Source: Vibrio sp. ED004 (GTDB lineage Bacteria > Pseudomonadota > Gammaproteobacteria > Enterobacterales > Vibrionaceae). Taken from it: 64,000 nucleotides of DNA. Numbering within the stretch: the stretch's first letter is position 1; each line of letters opens with the position of its first letter. The stretch is from assembly GCF_023206395.1 (NCBI RefSeq), contig NZ_CP066149.1, forward strand, positions 1,984,001 through 2,048,000. The letters are read 5' to 3'. A program made the position numbers and the translations under genes. A model generated the notes under the pieces. It was not told the origin of the DNA. It made no database searches and worked only from the letters and a program-made list of their open reading frames with translations. Below, one piece after another: positions 46,493 through 56,054 of the stretch.

Positions 46493-46763
46493 TTTACTTA
46501 GAGCATAATCTTCATCCAAAAACGTTTGACAACAACCGTCGCAAACTACACCACTTAGTCAACCTGCCTAAAAAACGAGAAGATTCACCTTCTGAATTCG
46601 TTGCCGTTGAAAAAAAAGCCAAGCCAAACACCAAAACCGAGCAACAGCCAACCTCTACGTTACCCCCGGAATTACGCCTGGAAGCGGGGGCCTGCTCTCT
46701 TCGTATACCCCGTGATGTCACTCCTCGGTGGCTGGCTCTTTTACTGAAGGAGCTTGCTGTTGT

Positions 46764-47120
46764 ATGAAAATGTTCCCTGATACCTCTGTCGTCTATCTCC
46801 ACAAGGCGCCCGTCGATTTTAGAAAGGGTATTAACGGCTTGAGCTTTATCGTTGAACAGAATATGAACCTTAATCCCTTCTCCGAAGCGCTATTCGTCTT
46901 TTGTAATCGTACGCGGGATAAGATCAAAGTTCTCTACTGGCAGCGTAATGGCTTTTGCCTCTGGCAAAAGCGACTCGAAAAAGACAAGTTCGCTTGGCCA
47001 AGAAAAATGTCAGGGCAAACACTCTCATTAACGGAAGAGCAGTGGCATTGGTTGCTCGATGGACTCGACATCGAAAAAATGAAACCCCATCAAACATTGA
47101 ATTACCAAAGTCTTAATTAA
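46764..47120 (+). CDS. IS66 TnpB accessory protein
   Basis: 118 aa, beginning MKMFPDTSVVYLHKAPVDFRKGIN, with FVFCNRTRDKIKVLYWQRNGFCLW, the defining IS66 Orf2 region. Its ATG overlaps the TGA of the tnpA tail. TnpB is required for IS66 transposition but has no known enzymatic activity. It is complete although its neighbours are broken. Confidence 0.9.
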   Translation: MKMFPDTSVVYLHKAPVDFRKGINGLSFIVEQNMNLNPFSEALFVFCNRTRDKIKVLYWQRNGFCLWQKRLEKDKFAWPRKMSGQTLSLTEEQWHWLLDGLDIEKMKPHQTLNYQSLN

Positions 47121-47332
47121 ATTAAAAAAATAATAGCGTATAAGGAACTTTCGCGGGTCTCTGCTATCTTCCTTATATGACAAATAAAAATAAAGAAGAT
47201 GAGCTAGCGCTCTTACGTTCAAAAGTGACTGAGCTTGAATCTACGTTACTCACTCTGCACCAATCTCTAGGCGGAAGTACGACGTTTATTGAAAGGATTG
47301 AATGAGTCGATTTAAAGACGCTTACCGTTTAA

Positions 47333-47460
47333 CAACAGCTTTAATCCAATTGCTTCTACTGTACTTGCCTTGCCAAACCGTCTTTTCATTTTCATCAACC
47401 GCGTGGATATGAAATACGTTTTTTGCTAAATCAATGCCAACTCGAGTAATCTCTGCCATT
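47333..47460 (-). pseudogene. IS110-family transposase N-terminal fragment
   Basis: The - strand reads MAEITRVGIDLAKNVFHIHA followed by VDENEKTVWQGKYSRSNW, the start of an IS110 DEDD transposase (first Asp in GIDLAKN). It ends abruptly against the IS66 end at 47320. A different IS110 piece occurs at 56556-56785. Confidence 0.8.
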
Positions 47461-47492
47461 TGTGCCTCTCATCCAGATAATAAGCTAAACAT

Positions 47493-47985
47493 TTAAAATG
47501 TAGCATTGTTAGTGGGTGAGGATGTGTCCATACCATTGCTTACACTGATACATTCAAATATTGGTAACAGCCAGACATCCACATTTTTGGCCGCTTTAAA
47601 CAGTGAGACCGATGGCATTATCTGAAGCGCAATACTACGCCTAATGATCAGCGCAAGTAAACTGACCCAGATGAGCCCATCAATGATGGCCTTTTGTGCG
47701 GTGATAAATCGTTGCCAGTTGGTGTGAGACTTTAACTCTTTAAAAAGCAGCTCAACCAGCCATCGACAGCGGTAGAACGCCATGATGTCATCGGCAGTAT
47801 AGGTGTCTGAAGGTAAGTTAGTTATCCAAATGCAGAATCGTTTTTCTTCAGCACAACGTCGCACGACTCTAAATTCTTGTTTACCTAGACGGACTTTTAG
47901 GTCAAAGACTTGCGAACGGTTGGTACCTCGAGTAATGTCTTTCAGCTTCTTCCCTTCTAGCTTGGGCAGAAGTCGCCCCTTGCCT
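47493..47985 (-). pseudogene. IS4-family transposase C-terminal fragment
   Basis: It encodes FCIWITNLPSDTYTADDIMAFYRCRW then LVELLFKELKS, the YREK-like C-terminal catalytic block of IS4 transposases (Tyr, Arg and Glu). Upstream residues (RSQVFDLKVRLGKQEFRVVRR) are in the same frame before the sequence degenerates. No N-terminal part is present. Confidence 0.78.
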
Positions 47986-48109
47986 CAATAATCATAGGGT
48001 TCCAACGTCAATAGCTCGCGTGTGAATAATTACTTTTTAAGAGCCCTCATTAGATTATGAAATTAACGGAATCTGTATTATCAACCCTGGATACAGACTT
48101 AAGCGTATG

Positions 48110-48350
48110 CGCCCCATAATCCCACGGGGCGACACTCTAGTGTTAGAAGTTCCAAGGTAGGAGTGAATCGGTACTTCGCTCAGCTTTCGCCTGCTCTTTC
48201 ATGCATTTGACCATGTAGCCGTAGAGGGTCAGGCTACATGGTTTTCGCTGTCTCGACGAGACTGTAAAGCATCGCGCTCGCGTTAGCGCCATTTGTAGTG
48301 GTCAAGAACAGCAAATTTTTTGCCCATGACCAGCGAGGTCATGGGGCGTT
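48110..48350 (-). mobile_element. IS66 tnpC 3' fragment
   Basis: CCCACGGGGCGA and about 230 bases after it match the right end and last 70 codons of the IS66 copies at 50860-51110 and 62990-63230, with small deletions. The junction with the lipoprotein gene stop at 48357 is immediate. Confidence 0.8.
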
Positions 48351-48356
48351 TACGCT

Positions 48357-49331
48357 TTAGTAGTTAAAATAGAAACCTCTAAGTGCATGAGAAAGTTTAT
48401 ATGCACTATTATGTGGTGGTGATGTGTAAGACACCCCAAATTTGATACCGCTCAAATTACAACTATAAGTTCCATCTTGGCAAGCATTTGTAGCATCCTC
48501 GTTATACGCAATAATAGTTTGCACAAAATAAGGTATATTGTTTATTGCTCCATCGTAGTTATGTTCATGACCAAAATCTACAGTATGCATCATCTCATGG
48601 GTAAGAAGTGGGCTTCCTATTTCTGATTCACTAAACATTGTTAATCCAATCTGCCCCCAAGCAATGCCAGTTGTTGAACTTGATGTGTAAAATGAATAGT
48701 TTTTGCCATAATCTGTTGTTTTTTTAATTACATAGTTTTTAAATTCGGTGTAATTCTGTGGAATCGTTATTAATGGAGAGCTTTGAGGCTCAACCGTAAT
48801 CTTAGCATGTGTGTTGTACAAGTTTTTAAACTTTGATGAGTTGATTAAAAATACCATTCGTGCGAATGACTCCTTAAATTTTTCTTTTTCAGCAGCTGTC
48901 CAATCAATAAGAGCATAACCAGGTGGAGCTGTACCCGTAGAGGCCTTCTTAAAAAAAGCATCTTTCAATGGTACAGCATTGCCAAATATCAATTGGCTTT
49001 CGCTCATCATAGTTGTAACTTCAGCCATGTTATAAGTTATTAAAGATGTTATATCTTTATTACTCATACCTAGATTTGTTAAAAATGTACGTGGTGTTGT
49101 TGTAGGTGTTGTAGGCGTTGTAGGCGTTGTAGGCGTTGTAGGTGTTGTAGGTGTTGTAGGCGTTGTAGGCGTTGTAGGCGTTGTAGGCGTTGTAGGCGTT
49201 GTAGGCGTTGTAGGCGTTGTAGGCGTTGTAGGTGTTGTAGGTGTTGTAGGTGTTGTAGGCGTTACTTGTTTAAAACTATCATTACACGCAACTAAAAAGA
49301 GAGTTGCTGAAAGTGTTAGCGCTATTTTCAT
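48357..49331 (-). CDS. Lipoprotein with Thr-Pro repeat stalk and metzincin-like zinc motif
   Basis: A 324-aa protein. A lipoprotein signal (LSATLFLVAC, Cys at residue 16) is followed by about 55 residues of perfect Thr-Pro-Thr repeats, then a globular domain of about 240 residues. That domain contains HEMMHTVDFGHEHN (H245, E246, H249, H255), an HExxHxxxxxH arrangement as in metzincin zinc peptidases, with Asp in place of the usual Gly, and two Cys near the end. It would be tethered to a membrane by lipid, with the rigid repeat acting as a spacer that holds a peptidase domain away from the surface. Specific family not recognised; substrate unknown. It is flanked by two IS66 fragments. Confidence 0.75.
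   Translation of the reverse strand: MKIALTLSATLFLVACNDSFKQVTPTTPTTPTTPTTPTTPTTPTTPTTPTTPTTPTTPTTPTTPTTPTTPTTPTTPTTTPRTFLTNLGMSNKDITSLITYNMAEVTTMMSESQLIFGNAVPLKDAFFKKASTGTAPPGYALIDWTAAEKEKFKESFARMVFLINSSKFKNLYNTHAKITVEPQSSPLITIPQNYTEFKNYVIKKTTDYGKNYSFYTSSSTTGIAWGQIGLTMFSESEIGSPLLTHEMMHTVDFGHEHNYDGAINNIPYFVQTIIAYNEDATNACQDGTYSCNLSGIKFGVSYTSPPHNSAYKLSHALRGFYFNY
49105..49257 (-). repeat. In-frame 9-bp tandem repeat in the lipoprotein gene
   Basis: Seventeen consecutive perfect copies of GGYGTTGTA (Y = C or T), each encoding Thr-Pro-Thr on the - strand, with partial copies at both ends. Since the unit is a multiple of three, slippage changes stalk length without breaking the frame. Confidence 0.95.
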
Positions 49332-49515
49332 ATAATTCTCCGATAGATAACTTCCGATTAATTTTAAGAATAGAACTAATTTCTAATTATTCTACTCCCG
49401 TGATCAGAAGCACCCCGATTTTCCACGGAAAAATCGTAAGCGCACCATGAAGCCCGCATTCTAATCTTTCAGCACGAAGAATAAGATCAACTCTCCAACC
49501 CAAAGGAGAGTTGAA

Positions 49516-49833
49516 ATGGCAAAACGACGCACCAATCTAGAATGGCAAACACTGTTTGAACAATATGAAAGCAGCAATATTACATAGCGTGCTTTTTGCG
49601 AACAACATAGACTGAGTTTATCCACGTTCTTCGCCAAGCGGCGTCAACTCCAAACAGCAAACCAATCGGAATCTGTCGGGTTTGTTAGAGCCGAAATCGT
49701 CGAAAAGACAACGAAGTATCAGGCGCAGATAGCTACGGCTAACATGACACTGCTCGTCAATGATGTGGAGTTGAGCATTCCTCAAGGCACGCCAGCGACC
49801 TATCTTGCTGAACTCATTGGAGCGTTGTCATGA
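49516..49833 (+). pseudogene. IS66 TnpA with nonsense mutation
   Basis: The product begins MAKRRTNLEWQTLFEQYESS and continues through RAFCEQHRLSLSTFFAKRR to LAELIGALS, a normal IS66 Orf1 of 105 aa, but codon 24 is TAG (49585-49587), probably from CAG. AGGAGAG precedes the ATG. Its stop overlaps the next ATG (ATGA at 49830). Confidence 0.85.
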
Positions 49834-51093
49834 AAGGTATGCTTAGCGCTCCAGACATTTATCTTTATCGTGAAAGTGTCGATTTTAGAAAGTCCATCAA
49901 CGGCCTGGCGGCGATTATCGGAAATGATACGGACTTGCCTCTTGGTAACGGGGGCGCTGTTCCTGTTTACCAACAAACAGCTCGATAAGATTAAGGTGCT
50001 GGAATATGTTCGCCCTAAGTACGCTTGCCGCCAGTGCGAAAAAGCAGGCGACAGTAGCCGTATCGTTCAGAAGCCATCCCCTCAGAGCCTCATACCTAAA
50101 AGCTTCGCCACAGAAAGCTTGCTGGCCAATATCATTCTTGGCAAATACCAATACGCAATGCCACTTTACCGCCAAGAATCGCTGTTTACCCAGTCAGATA
50201 TCGAGTTATCACGTACCACGATGGCAAGGTGGGTCACCCAAGTCAGCGAGAAGTTCGCTCCGCTGTATGCGGCCTTGAAAGAGCACCTACTCCAACAAGT
50301 GGTGGTGCAGGTGGATGAAACGCCACTCAATGTGCTCAAGGAAGAGAAGATGCGTTATATGTGGCTCTACTGCTCAGGCGCTGACTCGCCCGAAGCGGCA
50401 TTACCGAATGTGAAAAATATCGTCTTGTACGACTATCAAAACAGTCGCGCGAGGGCGTGCCCTGTTGCCTTTTTAGGCGACTACAACGGTTATCTACAAA
50501 CCGATAGCTACGCGGCTTATGATGGTCTACATCAGGTCACTAATGTGGGGTGCTTAGCGCATGCTCGTCGTAAGTTCATGGATGCTAAGAAGCTTCAAGG
50601 GAAAGGTAAGTCGGGGAAGGTTGATAAGGCGCTGGCTAAAATCCAAAAACTCTACGGAATAGAATCACGCTTAAAAGGTGCGCCTGTCGAAAAACGGAAA
50701 GCAGAGCGTCAAGCGTATTCCAAGCCGATACTGGATGAACTTTACCAATGGATGACAACCCAGAAGGTGATAGGCTCAAGCCCATTAGGTAAAGCGATAA
50801 AATACACGCTCGGCCAATGGCCGAAGCTCATCCGCTACGTCGATGACGGTCACTTATCGATAGAAAATAACAGCGCTGAACGTGCAATTAAACCTCTGGT
50901 CATTGGCAGGAAGAACTGGTTGTTCTCGAACACAACAAATGGTGCTGATGCGAGTGCGATGATTTACAGTATCGTCGAGACAGAGGAAGCCAACGGCCTA
51001 ATCCTCTACGGCTACATGGTCAAGTGCATGAAGGACCAGGCGAAAGCTGAGCCTGATATTAACGCACTCTTACCTTGGAACTTCAAACATTAA
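49830..51093 (+). pseudogene. IS66 TnpB-TnpC fusion made by deletion
   Basis: From 49830 the sequence encodes TnpB (MKGMLSAPDIYLYRESVDFR), then loses frame near 49920 and continues as GALFLFTNKQLDKIKVL, the TnpB core. At KVLEYVRPKYACRQC it becomes TnpC, which then runs complete to PDINALLPWNFKH (catalytic blocks QVDETPLNVL, GCLAHARRKFMDA, NNSAERAIKPLVIGRKNW). The frame 49870-51093 is thus a 407-aa chimera lacking the TnpB C-terminus and the TnpC leader. Joining occurred at a shared KVL sequence. Confidence 0.85.
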
Positions 51094-51244
51094 CAGCATC
51101 GCCCCGTGGGTTCATAGGGTGTTTACATCCAAGTTTGCATGGACGAGAAGTGTGGACGATGTTGAAACAAGAGCAGATAGATGTAGAAGGTCAGACGGCC
51201 TTTGAACGATTCTATGCACTCACAGCGTAATTGTACCTGTAGGG

Positions 51245-52298
51245 GGCTTTGTTGCTTAAATCGATGGAACTAAATCAAGAAGCTACGATCTGATCGGCTA
51301 CACCCATCAATCATCGTAGCCTTATGCCGAAACCTCGTTACAAAACAACTAACTGGAAGCAGTATAATCAAGCCTTAATCAACCGTGGCTCTCTGACCTT
51401 TTGGATTGATGAGGAAGCGATAGCCGAGTGGAAGCAAAACAAACAAGGAAAACGTGGTAGACCTCGCCGATTTAGCGACTTAGCCATTACTACCGCACTG
51501 ATGGTGAAACGCGTTTTCTCTATGCCATTGAGAGCGCTGCAAGGTTTTCTAGACTCCGTATTTAAGCTGGCTAACATCCCGCTTGTTTGCCCCCACTACA
51601 CCTGTATAAGCCGCCGAGCTAAGGAAGTTGAGGTTTCATTTAAAACTAAAACCAGAGGCGCAATACAACATCTGGCTATTGATGCCACTGCTCTCAAGGT
51701 TTATGGCGAAGGTGAATGGAAGGTCAAGAAGCATGGTACTGATGGGAAGCGCAGAGTCTGGCGTAAGCTGCACATCGCAGTAGATACAATCACCCACGAA
51801 ATAGTTGCAGCAGAGCTGAGTTTATCTAACGTAACCGATGCCGAAGTGCTCCCCAACTTACTTAAGCAGACACGTCGTAAAATCATTGAGATATCAGGTG
51901 ATGGAGCTTATGACACAAGGAATTGCCATGATGCTATACGAATTAAGCGAGCGATTCCTCTCATCCCGCCACGAGAAGGAGCAGCCTTCTGGGAGCAAGG
52001 ACACCCTCGTAATTTAGCGGTAGGTTGCCAGAAGCTCTATGGCTCCAACAAGAAGTGGAAAAAGCGGTATGGCTATCATAAGCGCTCTCTATCAGAAACC
52101 GCAATGTACCGAGTAAAACAGCTGCTAGGTGGGAAATTAAGCCTGAGGAACTACAACGCTCAAGTTGGCGAGACTTACGCTATGATTAAAGCCCTGAATA
52201 AGCTTACAGGGCTTGGTATGCCTGAAACACAGTATGTCGGTTAAGAATTAAGCACAATGGGGCAGGCATGCCTTCTCTCTGAATTAAGCAACAAAGCC
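51245..52298 (+). mobile_element. Intact IS5-family (IS903-like) copy B with 9-bp target duplication
   Basis: A 1054-bp element with ends GGCTTTGTTGCTTAA / TTAAGCAACAAAGCC, flanked by CCTGTAGGG at 51236-51244 and again at 52299-52307. The perfect 9-bp duplication and full-length transposase show a recent, direct insertion. Confidence 0.97.
51324..52244 (+). CDS. IS5-family transposase, intact
   Basis: A 306-aa DDE transposase of the IS903 group. It has the N-terminal region with RGRPRRFSDLAITTALMVK, IDATALKVYGEGEW with the first Asp, SGDGAYDTRNCHDAI with the second Asp and ETAMYRVKQLLGGKL with the Glu (YREK-like signature). The frame is complete, unlike copy A at 29698 and the remnants at 27343, 43131 and 61013. 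It is the most likely source of ongoing IS5 activity here. Confidence 0.96.
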   Translation: MPKPRYKTTNWKQYNQALINRGSLTFWIDEEAIAEWKQNKQGKRGRPRRFSDLAITTALMVKRVFSMPLRALQGFLDSVFKLANIPLVCPHYTCISRRAKEVEVSFKTKTRGAIQHLAIDATALKVYGEGEWKVKKHGTDGKRRVWRKLHIAVDTITHEIVAAELSLSNVTDAEVLPNLLKQTRRKIIEISGDGAYDTRNCHDAIRIKRAIPLIPPREGAAFWEQGHPRNLAVGCQKLYGSNKKWKKRYGYHKRSLSETAMYRVKQLLGGKLSLRNYNAQVGETYAMIKALNKLTGLGMPETQYVG

Positions 52299-52556
52299 CC
52301 TGTAGGGGGATCTGTCACACCTCTAACTAAATTTGTGACAAAACCGTCTTGTCTTAGAGTGCATAAGAGTTCCATCACCTTCAATTACAGCAATTATAAA
52401 TAAAGATGGCTTCAGAATTTCAGCTCGTTGTTTGCCGTTTTTATAGATATAGTCTGTCACTTTCGATGTATTGCTGAGAACGAACTGAACAGCAATACAT
52501 CGCCAAGCCTTAATGACTAGAGTTTAGGGAATCTCTATAATTCAAATATAAAGCCT

Positions 52557-53135
52557 CTAGAAGTCGTACGAAGCACCTATCATAACGGTACTAAACGCTG
52601 TGTCTCTGCTTTTAAGTCTTTTACCGTTATTATCAGTGAATTCGATATTTACGGCATCTGCCTGTGAAATCAGACGTAACGTAAGCCTGTCAATTGGAGT
52701 ATATTCAACGCCAATTCCGAAATGGAAACCGGCACCAGAATCGTCATCAATTTTGTAATTACTACCCTTACCAGAATTCAGGTCAACATAGCTAAGTCCA
52801 GCAACAAAGAAAGGTCGTATTGAATTATCAAATGTGTAACCGACATTAGCCGAAACAGACAATGCTGTTGGAGAGAACACTTTGTCACCAACTTTCGAAT
52901 CGTAGTCACCATAATCGGTGTAGCCAAGTTCAACACCGATAATGCGGTTAAATTGATAACCACCATAAACGCTATATCCCATGCTTTCAGCATCTAGATT
53001 GCCACCACCATCGGTATCTGAATCTTGATGGACACCAAAGCCGGCACCAATGTATGAGCCTCCTTCGATATTCGCAGCAAATGTAGGAAATGAAACCAAA
53101 CCAACTAGGCCTAATAGAAATGTAGATTTAAGCAT
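52557..53135 (-). CDS. Outer-membrane beta-barrel protein (copy 2)
   Basis: 192 aa, differing from the copy at 38086 at about nine residues (for example Ser4 for Pro4, GYQFN for GYKFN, GKGSN for GKGTN, TPIDR for TPMDR). The signal peptide, eight-strand barrel pattern and C-terminal Phe are all kept, so both copies should be exported and functional. The leader just before the ATG (CAAGTTAAAAGGATATTT) is also shared with copy 1. Orientation is opposite, with about 14 kb between. Confidence 0.88.
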   Translation of the reverse strand: MLKSTFLLGLVGLVSFPTFAANIEGGSYIGAGFGVHQDSDTDGGGNLDAESMGYSVYGGYQFNRIIGVELGYTDYGDYDSKVGDKVFSPTALSVSANVGYTFDNSIRPFFVAGLSYVDLNSGKGSNYKIDDDSGAGFHFGIGVEYTPIDRLTLRLISQADAVNIEFTDNNGKRLKSRDTAFSTVMIGASYDF

Positions 53136-53361
53136 GTAAATATCCTTTTAACTTGATGTGTCGTAATGAATTTATATTATAGACCGCTTACTCAAGATGA
53201 GTAATGAAATTGTATTTTTCCGAGTCTGCTTTCGTTATCCAGTATTCGCCAACTGCCGGGACAGAATCCAAGATAAAGATATAGAAACCAATCCCTTTTT
53301 CTCCCAACATAGTTTTAAAGTAGGTCGCTTGCCTACGATGACTCTCGTCAGTGTATGGGAA

Positions 53362-53583
53362 TTATTTGACCGTTTTATCGTCCTCAGCCCAGCTGTGTAC
53401 ACCTATTTGCTTATTCAATTCAATTGCTTTGGTGGCGTCTGCACGTTGTAAAATCCGTGGACTACCGGCTGCGAACAGATCTGTGCCGCCAGAAAACACC
53501 GAACCCGTTGGGGTTAATGTCTTTTGCTCTAATGAAATCGTTTTCGATAGGGAGACTTTATTGTTTATCTGCCAAATTATCTG
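53362..53583 (-). pseudogene. Possible 3' gene remnant
   Basis: An open - strand frame without a start codon ends with FSGGTDLFAAGSPRILQRAD then ATKAIELNKQIGVHSWAEDD and a stop at 53362. The composition is convincingly protein-like and quite unlike the overlapping + strand frames, which I regard as spurious. Family not recognised. Confidence 0.35.
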
Positions 53584-53849
53584 TCATGAGTATGTATGGA
53601 TATGTATACTTTTTTAGGACGTTATTTTTTGTTTCTTATTCATCCACACCACATAAAATTAGCGTAGAACATATTTAACCAATCAGTTTAGGTATTTTTT
53701 TGCGAAGTAATTAAACTCAATATGCAATATTTATTAAGCTAAAGATGAAGGTAATTCACGACATTTCATTTAAGTTAACACTCGATTAGGTTTGCGGTCG
53801 AATGGCAAACTCTAAAATGGTCACCGTGGAAGGCGATCTGTAACTTCAG

Positions 53850-54465
53850 AAATATTTCAAGATTACTTTGTCGTTCAACATTATGTGTCCTGCCTATGGC
53901 TGTAATGTTGCGCAGACCATCCTCATCGAACAACTTGACATCGTATTGCTGGATTTAATGCTTCCTGTAACCGCTAGACTGACAATGTTCCGACAGACGC
54001 ATACACTCTATAAAGGTAAAGTATTGATACTCACCACTGGTGATGACGACTTTGATCGTATTGCGGGTAAGAAAGGACTGATGACTCTGCCATCAAGCCA
54101 ATGAAACCAAGATTTCTGCTGGCCTGAGTTCGTTCACTATTACGCTGCCAAAACTGCTTCAGACGGTGGTTCAAATAACCTTCAATTTGATTAACTCGCT
54201 CTGAAAAAACATATAATAAATATGAACTTTCAGGTGCAGTTTATCACTCACAGATCGCGAGTTTGATCGACTTTATTAGCAAGCAATTCAGATACGCCGT
54301 AATCACTTGACTATTTGACGAAGATACTGGTTAGCATTGAGTATGACAGGATCGACCGGACGATTAATAACAAGGTTGTGCGCCTAAGACAAATGCTCGG
54401 TGACGACCATGCTCGAGCAAAAATAATTCAGATCATTCACGATAAAGACTACTTATTTTTTTTAA
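53850..54465 (+). pseudogene. RstA-like response regulator, decayed
   Basis: Pieces of an OmpR-family regulator are readable in successive frames: LDIVLLDLMLPV with the phospho-acceptor Asp, YKGKVLILTTGDDDFDRIAG, IKPMKPRFLLA-like sequence after a frameshift, then SLTDREFDL and the winged-helix end DGSTGRLINNKVVRLRQMLG with KDYLFF. Several frameshifts and stops separate them. The intact homologue would pair with the histidine kinase directly downstream. Confidence 0.85.
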
Positions 54466-54515
54466 CCGCTAGGTATTAACTTCGCTCACTACGAGCGTAA
54501 TAAACGAGAACGATT

Positions 54516-55834
54516 ATGCGACGTATTTATTTGGAGTCTTTATTGGGGCTGTTAGTTTGCTTTTTTATTGGTATTGTCGCCTACGAAGTTTCTGTCTATC
54601 AACTCAATACCGACTACGACTATGTGCTGCAAGATTACGAAGCGACAGCCCACCAGCAACTCATAGCAAACATTGCAAAAAATCAAAGCCTTAAAGCGGC
54701 TCATCAAGCGATAGATCAATTTGTGGAGACCTCTCAAAATATACTCGTCACGTTCAGTTCAAATGATGAAATACCGGGGCCAGTTTCGGCGTTTTTTAGT
54801 ACTCACCCGAATAGCTTTATCTTTCACGATGATGAACGAAATCTTTGGTTTCGTTTAGCAGGCAGTGATAACACCTATCATTACCTACCCGATAATCAAG
54901 CATTTGTTCGAGAAAAAATAGAATTGGAAGATAACCTCATTTGGGTATTCTTTTTGGCTAGTTGTATCGTTTACGGCGTAAGTCATCTGTTAATTATTTT
55001 CCGCCGTGTTAGAAAGCTTGAGGTTGCCACTTTGCGTTTTTCTGAAGGCGATCTCTCGACACGAGCCGAGACTTCAAGTGGTATTGCGATTGGTTCACTG
55101 AACAAATCCTTTAACCTAATGGCCGACCGAATTCATCACTTAATTGAAAGTAACCGCTCACTCACCAAAGCCGTTGCTCATGAATTACGCACGCCAATAT
55201 TTCGTATTCAATGGCAAACTGAAATACTCAAAGACACGCCGCTTAATGAATCGCAACAACACACCGTTGAAAGTATTATCGAAGATACAGAAGAGATGGA
55301 AAAGATGGTCGAAGAACTGTTGTGCTACGCCAAATTTGATAGCATTGACCTCGAAAAGCAACCCCAGTCATTAGAGATAAGAGACGTTCTCGAGCACGCG
55401 ATGACACGCTGGAACAAAGACACAGAGCTCAACATCGACTTATCACTGCCAGAACAACCTAGCTCAATACTAGCGGATGAAACTCTGCTTATCCGAGCCT
55501 TAGATAACCTAGTACGTAACGCAATGAAGTTCGCACGTTCACAGATGTCGATTGAAGCCAGCGTGCATCAAGATCAGCTACAGATTGCGGTACATGACGA
55601 TGGTGATGGCGTAGCACAAGAACACCAGGCTCGTCTGTTTGAACCCTTTACGTGGGCGATAAAGCGCGTAATAAAGCTAAGAGTGGCCATGGCTTGGGGC
55701 TTTCAATCGTCGATAAGATCTGTGCTCAACACAACGCAACCGTGGAGGTTGGTCAGAGCCCAACCTTAAAAGGTGCGGTATTTACTATTACCATTCAGAT
55801 ATGTAATGACTCAACTGACAAACCCATACAGTAA
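54516..55834 (+). pseudogene. RstB-like sensor histidine kinase, frameshifted at the ATP-binding lid
   Basis: The frame from 54516 encodes two membrane spans (about residues 8-28 and 143-163) around a periplasmic sensor region, a HAMP domain, the H box AVAHELRTP near residue 223, an N box LDNLVRNAMKFA and DDGDGV (G1). After LFEPFT (near 55650) it shifts; the G2 box SGHGLGLSIVDKI continues in another frame to 55834. One base change, deletion or sequencing error explains this. Without the G2 box the 417-aa product would not bind ATP properly. With its regulator also broken, the system seems dead. Confidence 0.85.
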
Positions 55835-56054
55835 CTACAAAACATCTCTGGAATAATGTCCAACATCGGTCGGGAGATGCTGTCTCCCAATGAACTTATT
55901 GAGTCTAGATAATCATGACACGGTCGTTTATGGCTTGTCATTACAGCACTGCTAATTAGAAGCAAAGTAAACCGTTACTTATTAATTCGTACTTTGTTAG
56001 CAGTTGAAGCCATAGGCTTACTATCTAAATTCCCAATTATTCTTAAGGTATTTT

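Larger units (their letters stand above)
45718..47320 (+). mobile_element. IS66 element with a nested IS200, 3' truncated
   Basis: The left end TAAGCGTCTGCGAACCGACTC is followed by tnpA (start near 45801: MSQHRSQQEWLRLVQKYYNS), which is interrupted by an IS200 copy after SAQFCF and resumes at EHNLHPKTFDNNRRKLHHL. tnpB (46764-47120) is complete. tnpC begins near 47177 (MTNKNKEDELALLRSK) but is cut after about 35 codons by a second terminal sequence (CGACGTTTATTGAAAGG, inverse of the left end). Confidence 0.85.
49400..51115 (+). mobile_element. IS66 element with internal deletion
   Basis: tnpA (49516-49833) has an in-frame TAG, tnpB is cut after about 40 codons, and its remainder is fused to tnpC. 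The 3' end (CCCCGTGGG) matches those near 48120 and 63000. It is closely related to the copy running off the right edge of the window. Confidence 0.85.

Noticed and set aside
49105..49257. Possible CRISPR-like array because of regular spacing
   Set aside because: The units are contiguous 9-mers with no spacers and encode Thr-Pro-Thr in a lipoprotein gene.
53197..53678. Three overlapping + strand frames after the second outer-membrane gene
   Set aside because: The - strand frame at 53362-53583 has a more protein-like composition; the + frames look like its shadows.
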